Below are positions 35,469 to 44,048 of a stretch of DNA of 60,564 nucleotides, in pieces. This DNA is from Alphaproteobacteria bacterium (GTDB taxonomy: Bacteria > Pseudomonadota > Alphaproteobacteria > DSM-16000 > Inquilinaceae): the NCBI GenBank assembly GCA_028281925.1, contig JANQIX010000100.1, forward strand, positions 1-60,564, given 5' to 3'. Numbering within the stretch: position 1 is the first letter of the stretch; every line of letters starts with the position of its first letter. The position numbers and the translations under genes are program-made. The notes beneath the pieces were generated by a model. That model was not told the origin of the DNA and made no database searches. It saw nothing but the letters and a program-made list of their open reading frames with translations.

Positions 35469-37244
35469 CTACGAACCCAGCGCCGTCAGCGCGTCGTCGA
35501 TGGCTGCCGTCGCATCGCCGACTCCGTCGGCCACGCGATTGCGGTCACGCACCAGCTGTGTTTCCAGCATCCAGCGGTCCGGCCCGTCCTCTGTTGTCTC
35601 CAGCGACGGGAGTTCATAAAGACAGGGCAGCATCGTGGTCTGCGGCGTGAAGCCGTACGGATCCTGTGCGTACGAGCCCTTCACCTGGCTCTGCAGTGGC
35701 ACAAGGATGCGGCTCAGGCGCTTCATCGTGCGGTTCAGCAACCGCGCCGCATCGTCATCGCCCTCACCCTTGGCGAACCGCGCCCCCCAGGCCTCCGCTT
35801 CGGCGTCAAGCCGGGCCGCGGATCTGGCAAAGATGTCGGTCCTTTCCCGCACACCCCCGAGGCCGACGGCCGCGCCCGGGCCGGCAAGCTGGTCCAGCCG
35901 GGTTGCGATCTGCTCCGCCACCGGCACGAAACGGAACGGCAGGACCGGGGCGGTCGCCAGTTCCCACAGCCAGGCGGCGTAGATCTCCATATGCGTCTCG
36001 ATCCACGACCAGTCCAGCTTGTCCAAGCGGTTTTCAACGGAGTGATGCCACCAGCCGAGGTTAGCGAGCGCCGTCGCCTTCAGCTCCGCCTCGGTGAAAG
36101 CGCCTTCGCCGTGGAACATGGGCACGCCCATGCCGAAGAACGACGCGTCGCCGTTCTTGGCCGCGCGATGCCAGACATTCTCGCGCCCGTTCAGGAACTG
36201 GGGCTCGATCCGCTGATGGAAGGCCTTCAGCTCGGCATTCGAGGCCGTTGCCCAGCGCGTCGTGCCGACGCAACCCGGCTGGTCGATCTGCAGATAGGCC
36301 ACGGCGTTCGCCCGCAGCCGGTCCCAATAGTGGTCGGCGAACCAAGTCGACCCCGACATGGTGCCGGTCTCATGCGCCGTCCAGAAGCCGACCATGATGC
36401 CGCGCCTGAGCTCGCCGCGGCGGGCATTGAAGGCACGCGCCAGCTCGATCATGCAGGCATTGCCGGCCGCGTTGTCGGTGGCGGCCTCACCCGGCCAACT
36501 ATCCTGGTGGCCGCCCAGCAGCACGAAATCGTCGGCCTCGGGGCTGCCCGCACCGGCAGCGATCTCGCCGACGGTGATCTGGACGGGCCGCCATCCGTTG
36601 GTGACATGGGCGCGGAACCACACCCGCGCCTCGCCCCTCAGCGCCAGTTCCTTGAGCTCCAGGCCGGCGACACGGGAGATGCCGATGCACGGGATCTCCG
36701 GCATCTCGGTGCGATGGGTCTCCGGCGTCGGCACGCCCCAGGCCGGCTTGACGGAGCCGAAGGGCACGGCGTCGTTCTCCGGATGGCCCCAGTTCATCAT
36801 CACCGCGCCGATGGCACCCTTCATCGCGGCGATGCGCTGTTTTTCGTGCCGCGCCGGGGAATACGACAGCTCCGTCAGGATGATCTTGCCGCGGACGTCG
36901 ATCCCTTCGTAGTCGGAGAAGGCGCCGGATCCGACATAGACCAGTTCACCGCGCACGCCCTCCGCCAGGGTCTCGGTGCTGTGCCCCAGGGTATTCGCGG
37001 GGATGGAGACGTTGCGCGGGGCTTCAAGACGGAATTCCGCATGCTCCGGAAAGCTGACGATGGCCGGAAGCTCATGAATGCGAGCGTCGGCAACCCCCGC
37101 TTCGACCAACGCATCGCGGGAGTATTCGGCCATCCGCCGGCCGTTGGGCGACCCCGCGGCCCGGTGCGGAATCTCCGTGACGATGTGCTCGACATGCGCC
37201 CGGACGCGCGCGGCGGAAACCTCCCCAATCACCTCGGCCGACAT
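35469..37244 (-). CDS. M28-family metallopeptidase with PA domain, altered catalytic site
   Basis: The 591-residue protein starts at ATG 37244 with AAGAGG upstream and has no signal peptide. A PA-type domain (VRGELVYVGSGAFSDYEG, IILTELSYSPARH) precedes the zinc peptidase domain with VLLGGHQDSWPGEAATDNAA and FWTAHETGTMSGSTWFA, then YLQIDQPG and WWHHSVENRLD. Family M28 normally has a Glu-Glu pair where this protein has His291-Glu292, so the usual general-base glutamate is replaced. The nearest named relatives are glutamate-carboxypeptidase-II-like enzymes. It is the first gene of the minus-strand operon. Confidence 0.85.
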   Translation of the reverse strand: MSAEVIGEVSAARVRAHVEHIVTEIPHRAAGSPNGRRMAEYSRDALVEAGVADARIHELPAIVSFPEHAEFRLEAPRNVSIPANTLGHSTETLAEGVRGELVYVGSGAFSDYEGIDVRGKIILTELSYSPARHEKQRIAAMKGAIGAVMMNWGHPENDAVPFGSVKPAWGVPTPETHRTEMPEIPCIGISRVAGLELKELALRGEARVWFRAHVTNGWRPVQITVGEIAAGAGSPEADDFVLLGGHQDSWPGEAATDNAAGNACMIELARAFNARRGELRRGIMVGFWTAHETGTMSGSTWFADHYWDRLRANAVAYLQIDQPGCVGTTRWATASNAELKAFHQRIEPQFLNGRENVWHRAAKNGDASFFGMGVPMFHGEGAFTEAELKATALANLGWWHHSVENRLDKLDWSWIETHMEIYAAWLWELATAPVLPFRFVPVAEQIATRLDQLAGPGAAVGLGGVRERTDIFARSAARLDAEAEAWGARFAKGEGDDDAARLLNRTMKRLSRILVPLQSQVKGSYAQDPYGFTPQTTMLPCLYELPSLETTEDGPDRWMLETQLVRDRNRVADGVGDATAAIDDALTALGS

Positions 37245-37258
37245 GGAAGCCTCTTTTT

Positions 37259-37275
37259 TTGTCAGACAATCTGAC
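37259..37275. promoter_or_regulatory. Overlapping palindromes in the divergent promoter, putative FCD-GntR operator
   Basis: TTGTCAGACAA (37259-37269) is a perfect palindrome that fits the TNGTNNNACNA pattern known for FadR-type GntR regulators. It overlaps a second palindrome, GTCAGA-CAA-TCTGAC (37261-37275). The site lies between the M28 and M20 peptidase genes and would let the GntR protein encoded at 39514 control both directions. Confidence 0.6.
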
Positions 37276-37364
37276 CGTATGATGACAACACTCGACAGCG
37301 TGCTCAATGCAAAAATCACCAGACCGCCGCGCCCTGACAGCGGTGCACAGAATGGGAGGAAGGG

Positions 37365-38531
37365 ATGCACGCAGGCCGTGCCGTTTTGGACTGGTTGGCC
37401 GACCAGGGCCCTCAGATGGAAGCTCTGCTGGCCGACCTTGTGAACATCGACAGCGGCTCCCGCGACGCCGAGGGCGTCGAGGCCGTGCGCGCACGCCTTG
37501 CCGCTTTCTTCGCCGAGCACGGGGTCCAAACCCGCGACGTAACGACACCCGGGGGCGATTGCCTGGCCGCCCGCGCTGGCCCGGAAGGCGAGGCCGGTCA
37601 TGTCTTGCTGATGGGCCATATGGACACGGTGTTTCCGAGGGGCGAAGCCGGTCGGCGACCCTTTACGGTCGAGATGCGAGACGGCCGTCGCCGGGGTCGC
37701 GGCCCTGGGGTCGCCGACATGAAGGCCGGACTGGTGATGAACGCGTTTCTGGTGGCCGGCTTTCAGGCTGCCGGTACGGCACCGTTGCCCGTTGTCGCCC
37801 TCTACACCCGGGATGAGGAGATCGGCTCCCCCAACGGTCGTGCCGCGATCGAGGCCGTGGCTAAGGCCGCCCGCGCGGTCTTCAATGCCGAGCCGGGCCG
37901 TGAGAGTGGCAATGTCGTAAAGGGCCGGCGCGGCGGGACCTTCTTTCGCGCGACCGTGACCGGCCGTCCGGCCCATGCCGGGCTCGACCCCCACAAGGGC
38001 CGCAGCGCGATCGAGGAGATGGCGCGCAAGATCCTGGCCTGGCATGGGCTGACCACGCCGGACCCGGACGTGACGGTGAGCGTAGGTCTGATATCGGGCG
38101 GCCAATCGGTCAACACCATCGCGCCCTTCTGTGAGGCGCAGATCGACCTTCGCTTCGCGGAGCAGGAGACGGGCGAACGGCTGGAGCGAGAGATTCGCGC
38201 AATCGCAGAGACCTGCGCCCGTGACGGCCTTTCCGGCACACTGGAGCGGCTGGGCGGCTTCCTTCCGGTTGTGGAGACGGTGGACAACCTGGCATTGGTT
38301 GAGCTCTATATGGCAGCCGCGCGCGAGCTCGGGCACACCACCGGGGCGGAGTTCACCCGCTCCTGCGCAGATTCCGGTATCACCGCCAGTCTCGGAATTC
38401 CGACCGTGTGCGCCACCGGGCCGGTCGGCGCAAACGCCCACAGTCCGGAGGAGTATGTGGACCTCGACACCTTCATTCCCCGAGCCCAGGCTGAAGCCCT
38501 GGCGATCCTGCGTCTGGCGGAGCAAGCCTGA
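37365..38531 (+). CDS. M20-family metallopeptidase, glutamate carboxypeptidase (CPG2)-like
   Basis: The 388-residue protein carries the di-zinc motifs in order: LMGHMDTVFPRG, GVADMKAGLVMNAF, TRDEEIGSPNGR, the dimerisation-domain histidine in GRPAHAGLDPHKG, and a terminal histidine in GANAHSPEEYVD. Among M20 peptidases the wording is closest to CPG2-like enzymes, which release C-terminal glutamate from folates or peptides. No signal peptide is present, so it acts in the cytoplasm on imported substrate. It is divergent from the M28 gene, 120 bases away. Confidence 0.9.
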   Translation: MHAGRAVLDWLADQGPQMEALLADLVNIDSGSRDAEGVEAVRARLAAFFAEHGVQTRDVTTPGGDCLAARAGPEGEAGHVLLMGHMDTVFPRGEAGRRPFTVEMRDGRRRGRGPGVADMKAGLVMNAFLVAGFQAAGTAPLPVVALYTRDEEIGSPNGRAAIEAVAKAARAVFNAEPGRESGNVVKGRRGGTFFRATVTGRPAHAGLDPHKGRSAIEEMARKILAWHGLTTPDPDVTVSVGLISGGQSVNTIAPFCEAQIDLRFAEQETGERLEREIRAIAETCARDGLSGTLERLGGFLPVVETVDNLALVELYMAAARELGHTTGAEFTRSCADSGITASLGIPTVCATGPVGANAHSPEEYVDLDTFIPRAQAEALAILRLAEQA

Positions 38532-39517
38532 TGCGGGCGCTGCGTTACTTCCGGTGCGGCCCGGCGCATGAGGTTCTGCAAGTCGTCGAGGATGCGGACC
38601 CGGTGCCCGGCCCTGGTGAGGTGCGCGTTGCGGTGTACGCCTCTGGCGTCAATCCGCACGACACGAAGAAGCGGTCCGGCTGGCTCGGTGCCTTGCCGGC
38701 TGAAGGCGGCGTTACCCCCCACAGCGACGGCGCCGGCATCATCGACGCAGTCGGGCCGGGCGTTTCGGAGGGGCGGATCGGCGAGCGCGTCTACGTATTG
38801 CGCGCGCCTCCGTTCCGCGGCACGGCGGCGGAGAAGGTTGTTGTGGGACAGAATTGGGCGATCCCGCTTCCCGCGGACATAGAGTTCGCGGCTGGCGCGT
38901 CCCTCGGCGTACCGGCCTTTACTGCCTGGCTGGCCGTGCTGGCCGACGGGCCGGTGACCGGCCAGACGGTGCTGATCCATGGCGGCGGCGGCGCCGTCGG
39001 ACGCGTCTGCGTTGAGCTAGCAGCGTGGAATGGCGCAACGGTGGTGGCCACGGCGGGATCGGAGCAGGGCCGAGCTACGGCGCGGGCGAAAGGGGCCGAC
39101 CTTGTGCTGGATCGCCATGCCGACGATGTAGCCGGGGCAGTTCTGGAGGTCACGGGGGGACGCGGCGCGGCAAGGATCGTCGACGTGGACTTTGCCGCCA
39201 ATCAGGCAGTCGACGCTGCGGCCTTAGCTGAACACGGCACCGTCGCCGCCTATTCGTCGACATCGGACAAGACGCCCGTGCTCGACTACTACGCCTTCGC
39301 CCTGAAGGGGGCGCGGCTGAGCTTTGTGCAGGGCGGCAAGCTGACACCATCCCAGCGGGACGCCGCCGCCCAGACGATCGGCGCGCTGCTGGCGCGCGGC
39401 CTCCTGCGTCCCGACATCGCCGACGCTTTCCCGCTCGACGCCGCAGCGGCAGCGCACGAAGCTGTCGAGGCGGGTGCGTCCGGCAATGTCGTCGTCACAC
39501 TCGGCGGATCCGCATGA
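38531..39517 (+). CDS. Zinc-independent MDR-family oxidoreductase (quinone oxidoreductase-like)
   Basis: The 328-residue protein begins MRALRYFRCGPAHEVLQVVE and contains YASGVNPHDTKKR, HSDGAGIIDAVGPGV, the NADPH-binding HGGGGAVGRVCVELA and TVVATAGSEQGRATARAKG. The zinc-binding cysteines of alcohol dehydrogenases are missing, placing it with NADPH:quinone reductases and enoyl reductases. Its start shares one base with the M20 stop and its end overlaps the regulator gene by four bases. It may detoxify or reduce a product of the pathway. Confidence 0.87.
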   Translation: MRALRYFRCGPAHEVLQVVEDADPVPGPGEVRVAVYASGVNPHDTKKRSGWLGALPAEGGVTPHSDGAGIIDAVGPGVSEGRIGERVYVLRAPPFRGTAAEKVVVGQNWAIPLPADIEFAAGASLGVPAFTAWLAVLADGPVTGQTVLIHGGGGAVGRVCVELAAWNGATVVATAGSEQGRATARAKGADLVLDRHADDVAGAVLEVTGGRGAARIVDVDFAANQAVDAAALAEHGTVAAYSSTSDKTPVLDYYAFALKGARLSFVQGGKLTPSQRDAAAQTIGALLARGLLRPDIADAFPLDAAAAAHEAVEAGASGNVVVTLGGSA

Positions 39518-40233
39518 GCGAGCCCCGCCGCGCAGCCGCGGAGACCGAGACGCAAGCGGGCGCGCTCGCGGCTGCCCTTGCGCGGCCCGAACCGCCGCCG
39601 CTGATGCGCGAGCAGGCACTGGAGACAGTGAAGGACGCAATCATCTCCGGACGTCTGCCGCCGGGAACCCGCCTGATCGAGCGGGAGATGTGCGCGGCTC
39701 TCGGCGTCAGCCGCTCCATCGTGCGCGAGGTGATCCGCCAGTTGGAGGCGGACCGGTTGGTGCAGGTCGCAGCCCATCGCGGCCCGCGCGTGGCGGAGCT
39801 GACGGCAAAGACGGCGCGGGAGATTTATGATCTGCGCGCGGAGCTGGAGGTCCTGCTGGTTAAGGACTTCATACGCAACGCCGCGGACATTGAGGTGACG
39901 CAACTCGTCGCCTTGGCGCCCGAAGTTGCCGCGGCGGCCGCGGCGAATGACATCGACGATCTCGTCGTCATCATGCGCCACTTTTATGGCGTGCTGGTTG
40001 TCGGCGCGGACAACACGGTGGCCGCCGACATTCTCGAAACACTGCACGCCCGCATCAGCCGGCTGCGCGTGCTGGCCATGTCCGAGCCGGGCCGCATAAG
40101 CTGCAGCGTCAGAGAGATCTCTGAGATCGTCGCCGCCGTCGAAGCGCGTGATCCGGCGCGGGCCGAGGTCGCAACGCGTGCCTACGTCAACGCAGCGCGC
40201 GACGCCGCCCTCAGGCAAATCGCCAGAGGTTGA
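39514..40233 (+). CDS. GntR-family transcriptional regulator, FCD subfamily (second)
   Basis: The 239-residue protein has a winged-helix domain (LETVKDAIISGRLPPGTRLI, MCAALGVSRSIVREVIRQLE) followed by an FCD helical bundle (RAELEVLLVKDFIRNA, RISCSVREISEIVAAVEARD). It is the last gene of the plus-strand peptidase operon, coupled to the oxidoreductase by an ATGA overlap, and is the natural candidate for binding TTGTCAGACAA in the divergent promoter. It is not a duplicate of the GntR at 5722, since the N-termini differ. Confidence 0.9.
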   Translation: MSEPRRAAAETETQAGALAAALARPEPPPLMREQALETVKDAIISGRLPPGTRLIEREMCAALGVSRSIVREVIRQLEADRLVQVAAHRGPRVAELTAKTAREIYDLRAELEVLLVKDFIRNAADIEVTQLVALAPEVAAAAAANDIDDLVVIMRHFYGVLVVGADNTVAADILETLHARISRLRVLAMSEPGRISCSVREISEIVAAVEARDPARAEVATRAYVNAARDAALRQIARG

Positions 40234-40456
40234 CGGCGCGGCGGAGGGCCGGCACCGCCGCCCCCAGGGCCGAACCAAGCCGAATAAAGAGACTGAGCGT
40301 TATGGCGGGACGCTCCGATCGGATGCCGCCCATGCATTTCAAGCTATGCTTCGGTCTGGACCGATCCATTGGCCGGACAGGTCGGCAATCGGGCGGAGAC
40401 CCGTGGGACCGGCTTCGGATGCGCGTCCGACAATGATCTAGGAGAGGAACGGACCC

Positions 40457-41698
40457 ATGAGGAACTGGCTGACGACTGCAGCCGCAGTCGGCGCATTCGC
40501 TTTTGCTGCCAACGCTCACGCCCAAGAGACGCTGACCATCGGCGTCATGGCGACCCTGGAAGGTACATACACCGTTCTCGGCGAAGACGGCATCCGCGGC
40601 CTGGAAATGGCCATGGAGCAGGCCGGCTATGAAGCCGGAGGCCGGCCCATCGAGATCATCATTGCAGCCACCGACGCCAGCCCGGATTCCGCCGTGCGCG
40701 CTGCGCGCAAACTGGTCGAGCAGGATGGCGTCGACATCGTCATCGGCCCGCTCTCAGGCTCCGAAGGCATCGCGATCCGCGACTATGCCAAGACCCAGCC
40801 GCAGATGACGTTCATCAACGGTTCGTCCGGTGCGCAGGAGACAACTTACGTCACCCCCGCCGACAACTTCTTCCGGTTCAACATGGACGGAGCCCAGTGG
40901 TCGGTCGGCCTCGGCGACTATCTCTATGAAGAGAAGGGCTACCGCAATATCGTTACCATCGCGGAAGACTATTCGTTCACCTACACGCAGGTGTTCGGTC
41001 TTGCGCTGGAATTCTGCGCGGCCGGCGGCGAGATATCGGAGCGCTTCTGGGTGCCGCTGGGCACCAGCGATTTCGCCTCGATCATCGCCTCCCTTCCCGA
41101 CGATGTCGATGCGATCTATCTCGGCCTGGGCGGCGGCGACGCGGTGAACTTCCTGAACCAGTATCAGCAGGCCGGCGGCGACGCCAACCTGATCGGCGGC
41201 ACCATCATGGTCGATCAGACGGTCCTGCAGTCGCGCGGCCGCGCCAAGGAAGCCCTGATCGGAACGCCGGCGTCGGGCCCGCAGGGCGACACGTGGGAAG
41301 ACGAGAACTGGCAGGCCTATGTCGCCGAGTTCCAGGAGATGTATCCGGATCGCTTCCCGTCACTGCTGGCCACCGCCTACTACAACTCCGCCAATGCGGT
41401 GATCAACGCACTGAACGCGGTCGACGGCGATCTGAGCGATGGGCACGCGGCGTTCCGGGAGGCGCTTGCCACCATGGAGCTGGAGGCCCCCAACGGCCTG
41501 ATCACGCTGGATGACAACCGCCAGGCGGTCGGCACCAACTTCGTCACCGAAGTGGTGGAGGATGCCGACGGTAATCTGGTGACCGAAGTCGTCTCGATCG
41601 TCGAGGGCGTCAACCAGACCCTGGGCTATGACCCTGCGGTCTTCGCCTCGATCGGCCTGCCGTCCCGCGATATTCCGGAGTGCCGCGCTTACGAGTGA
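40457..41698 (+). CDS. Branched-chain-amino-acid-type ABC transporter substrate-binding protein (type I periplasmic fold)
   Basis: The 413-residue protein has a signal peptide (LTTAAAVGAFAFAANAHA) and LivJ-type blocks: TIGVMATLEGTYTVLGEDGI, AARKLVEQDGVDIVIGPLSG, RFNMDGAQWSVGLGDYL and NIVTIAEDYSFTYTQVFGLA. Members of this family bind amino acids, amides, aromatic acids and urea. AGGAGAGG lies 8 bases before the ATG. It is set apart from the permease genes by an AraC-type regulator and by a strong hairpin just after its stop. Confidence 0.92.
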   Translation: MRNWLTTAAAVGAFAFAANAHAQETLTIGVMATLEGTYTVLGEDGIRGLEMAMEQAGYEAGGRPIEIIIAATDASPDSAVRAARKLVEQDGVDIVIGPLSGSEGIAIRDYAKTQPQMTFINGSSGAQETTYVTPADNFFRFNMDGAQWSVGLGDYLYEEKGYRNIVTIAEDYSFTYTQVFGLALEFCAAGGEISERFWVPLGTSDFASIIASLPDDVDAIYLGLGGGDAVNFLNQYQQAGGDANLIGGTIMVDQTVLQSRGRAKEALIGTPASGPQGDTWEDENWQAYVAEFQEMYPDRFPSLLATAYYNSANAVINALNAVDGDLSDGHAAFREALATMELEAPNGLITLDDNRQAVGTNFVTEVVEDADGNLVTEVVSIVEGVNQTLGYDPAVFASIGLPSRDIPECRAYE

Positions 41699-41741
41699 GC
41701 GGGGACCGGCGGTCTTTGATACCCGCTTTTAGGATCGAAAG

Positions 41742-41771
41742 GGGGCCGGGCGGCAACCGCCGCCCGGCCCC
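41742..41771 (+). terminator. Strong GC hairpin after the binding-protein gene
   Basis: GGGGCCGGGCGGC (41742-41754) and GCCGCCCGGCCCC (41759-41771) are perfectly complementary with a four-base loop, 44 bases after the stop codon. No T-run follows, so it is either a weak terminator or a 3-prime mRNA stabiliser that favours the abundant binding protein. Confidence 0.7.
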
Positions 41772-41891
41772 TCCGGCCGTCGCCGCGCCGGAAGCACCGC
41801 AGAGCCACGATCGGCTACATCCAACAAGTCATTGTCCTGACCGCAAACCTTGCCGATACTATCGACCAAGCCCGCACGAGAGAGGCGGGCA

Positions 41892-42734
41892 ATGGAGGGA
41901 GCGTTGAGTAAGGCTGTCGCCGTGTATCACGGCAATTTCGGCCGTGTGTCGATCTATCATCTCGACCGGCCCATTACGACCCACGCCCATCGCGAAGGTC
42001 ATCTGATCTTCCAGCTGAACGGGCCGATGTCACGCGTGGCGATCAATCAGATCGATCATCTGGTGGATACCGGCTATGGGCTTGCCATCAATTCGTGGGA
42101 CCCGCACGCGTTCTATCCGCCGGAAACAGGGTACGGATACGACTATCTGGTACTCTACATAAAGCCGCTGTGGTTTCTACAGCACGGCCGCACCGCGAAA
42201 TCGGCGCTGACCTTTGGCCGGCCACATATCGAGATCAACCGCATTCTTGCGCGGCAGATCAGGATCGTCGTGGAACTGCTGCTGGACCCGCGCGGAACGG
42301 CGCTGTTTGACGGCTATCTTTACGAGCTGATCCGGGAGAGCTTTGAACAGAGCTGGGACACGGCACCCGTCGCCTACACCGCTGCCGACCGGCGCGGCAT
42401 CAGCGATTTCCGGGTCCGCAAGTCCATCAAGTTGATGAGCGAGAACCCGACGGCGGATGTCCGCCTGGACGGGATTGCACGCGAGGCTGGCCTGTCGCGG
42501 CCGCATTTCTACAAGCTGTTCCGCCAGCAGATGGGCATCACGCCGCAGCTCTTCATGAATACCCTGCTGATCGAGCGCGCGATCGACCAGTTGATCGGAA
42601 CGAACATCTCGGTGACCGAGCTGAGTTATGAGCTTGGTTTTCCGTCGCAGAGCGGGTTCACCCGGTTCTTTGCGGCCAATGCCGGCATGGCGCCCAGCGG
42701 CTATCGCCGGGCCGCACAAGTGCTGCATGCGTGA
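41892..42734 (+). CDS. AraC-family transcriptional regulator
   Basis: The product is 280 residues from ATG 41892, preceded by GAGAGAGG; a TTG at 41850 would add 14 residues. The N-terminal half is a cupin-like sensor (ITTHAHREGHLIFQLNGP, GYGLAINSWDPHAFYPP). The C-terminal half has two HTH motifs (VRLDGIAREAGLSRPHFYKL and VTELSYELGFPSQSGFTRFF). Its position between the binding-protein gene and the permease genes suggests it responds to the transported compound and activates the long downstream operon. Confidence 0.9.
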   Translation: MEGALSKAVAVYHGNFGRVSIYHLDRPITTHAHREGHLIFQLNGPMSRVAINQIDHLVDTGYGLAINSWDPHAFYPPETGYGYDYLVLYIKPLWFLQHGRTAKSALTFGRPHIEINRILARQIRIVVELLLDPRGTALFDGYLYELIRESFEQSWDTAPVAYTAADRRGISDFRVRKSIKLMSENPTADVRLDGIAREAGLSRPHFYKLFRQQMGITPQLFMNTLLIERAIDQLIGTNISVTELSYELGFPSQSGFTRFFAANAGMAPSGYRRAAQVLHA

Positions 42735-43023
42735 TCCTGTAGCGTCCCGGGGCCTCCAGGCCCTGCAGGAAACAGACTGAGTGATACGCGCGGACGCGAG
42801 AAGCCGCCATAATTCAACCTTTACGGCCCGCAAGTCCGGCTGAACCGGACCGGGCGGCAAGCAGTTCAACCGTAACTGCGAACAGACGGGATTGGGATGG
42901 CGGTGAAGGCCCGACGGAACGGGCTGATCCGCATCCGCGGGAGGAGATGCGTCCGTCGATGACGCAGTCGATCGGCAGTGCCGGCACCTGCTCGTGCGCG
43001 CCCATTCAGGAGCGTGGCGCAAG
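42735..43023. promoter_or_regulatory. Intergenic control region before the transporter operon
   Basis: About 290 bases separate the AraC gene from LivH. They contain a palindrome GTCCGG-CTGAA-CCGGAC (42834-42850) flanked by two direct repeats TTCAACC (42813-42819 and 42865-42871), 52 bases apart. Paired direct repeats around a promoter are the usual layout for AraC-family activators. An AGGAG element lies close before the LivH start. Confidence 0.45.
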
Positions 43024-44037
43024 ATGAGGCGGTTCATACAGCGCAACCCGTTGTGGGCGCTCGTGATCCTGGTTGCCGTCGTCATTTTCCTCTGGATGAT
43101 TTTCGCCATCTGGCCCGAATGGCTGGAAAAGCTGATGGGCGACAGCAACAAGAGGACATTCGTCAATGCCATCCTGAATGGCATTACCCAGGGTGCTCTT
43201 TACTTCCTGGTCGCCAGCGGCTTCACATTGATCTTCGGGCTGATGCGCAACGTCAACCTCGCGCATGGTTCGCTTTATCTTCTTGGCGGCTATATCGGCT
43301 TCGAGATCTCCGATGCCACCGGCTCTTGGTACCTGAGCTTCCTGGTGGCCTTCATAGCGATCGGGTTGATCGGCATCGCCCTCCAGATCGTCGTATTCCG
43401 GCGCATGGAAGGCCAGGAACTGCGGCAGACGATGGTGACGATCGGCATCTCGATCGTCCTTGCCGACATCATCCTGTGGATCTGGGGTGGCGACTTCTAT
43501 CAGATCTGGGCGCCCGACTGGCTGTCCGGACCGGTGACCACGCCATTCATCTCGGGGATCCGGTCCAGCGGCGAGGTCGTCTACATCAAGTACCCTTCCG
43601 TCCGCGCGTTGATCCTGCTGGCGGCGATCGTCATCGGCATCGGCATGTGGCTGGCGCTGAACCGGACCCGCATCGGCATGCTGGTCCGCGCCGGCGTCGA
43701 CGACCGCGACATGCTGGCGGCGACCGGCGTGCGCGTGCAGCTCGTCTTCGTGGCAGTCTTCGCCTTCGGTGCCGGGCTTGCGGGCCTTGCCGGGGTCGTG
43801 GGTGGAACGTTCCAGTCGCTTCAGCCGGGCGAAGACACACGCATCCTGCTCGCGTCTCTGATCGTCGTCATCGTTGGCGGCATGGGGTCGATCCCCGGCG
43901 CAGCACTGGGGGCGTTGCTGATCGGCCTGGCTGAGCAGTTGGGATCCGTCTACGTCCCGACCTATTCCGTCGTGCTGACGTTCCTCATCATGGTGCTCGT
44001 GCTGGCGTTTCGCCCGCAGGGCCTGTTGGGCCGATAG
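43024..44037 (+). CDS. Branched-chain-amino-acid-type ABC transporter permease, LivH family
   Basis: The product is 337 residues from ATG 43024 (AGGAG upstream); a GTG at 42994 is an alternative. After one N-terminal membrane segment it shows LivH blocks: ILNGITQGALYFLVASGFTL, IFGLMRNVNLAHGSLYLLGG, MVTIGISIVLADIILWIWGG, RAGVDDRDMLAATGVRV and IVVIVGGMGSIPGAALGALL. It forms the membrane channel with the LivM protein encoded 11 bases downstream. Confidence 0.93.
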   Translation: MRRFIQRNPLWALVILVAVVIFLWMIFAIWPEWLEKLMGDSNKRTFVNAILNGITQGALYFLVASGFTLIFGLMRNVNLAHGSLYLLGGYIGFEISDATGSWYLSFLVAFIAIGLIGIALQIVVFRRMEGQELRQTMVTIGISIVLADIILWIWGGDFYQIWAPDWLSGPVTTPFISGIRSSGEVVYIKYPSVRALILLAAIVIGIGMWLALNRTRIGMLVRAGVDDRDMLAATGVRVQLVFVAVFAFGAGLAGLAGVVGGTFQSLQPGEDTRILLASLIVVIVGGMGSIPGAALGALLIGLAEQLGSVYVPTYSVVLTFLIMVLVLAFRPQGLLGR

Positions 44038-44048
44038 GGGGCTGCGGG

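Noticed and set aside
35427..37274. 615-codon plus-strand open frame opposite the M28 peptidase gene
   Set aside because: Arg/Pro/Gly-rich shadow without motifs; the M28 zinc-site blocks are on the minus strand.
37245..38525. Possible long N-terminal extension of the M28 peptidase on the minus strand
   Set aside because: The open frame runs on through the divergent promoter and the M20 gene, but the ATG at 37244 has a ribosome site and the homologous region starts there.
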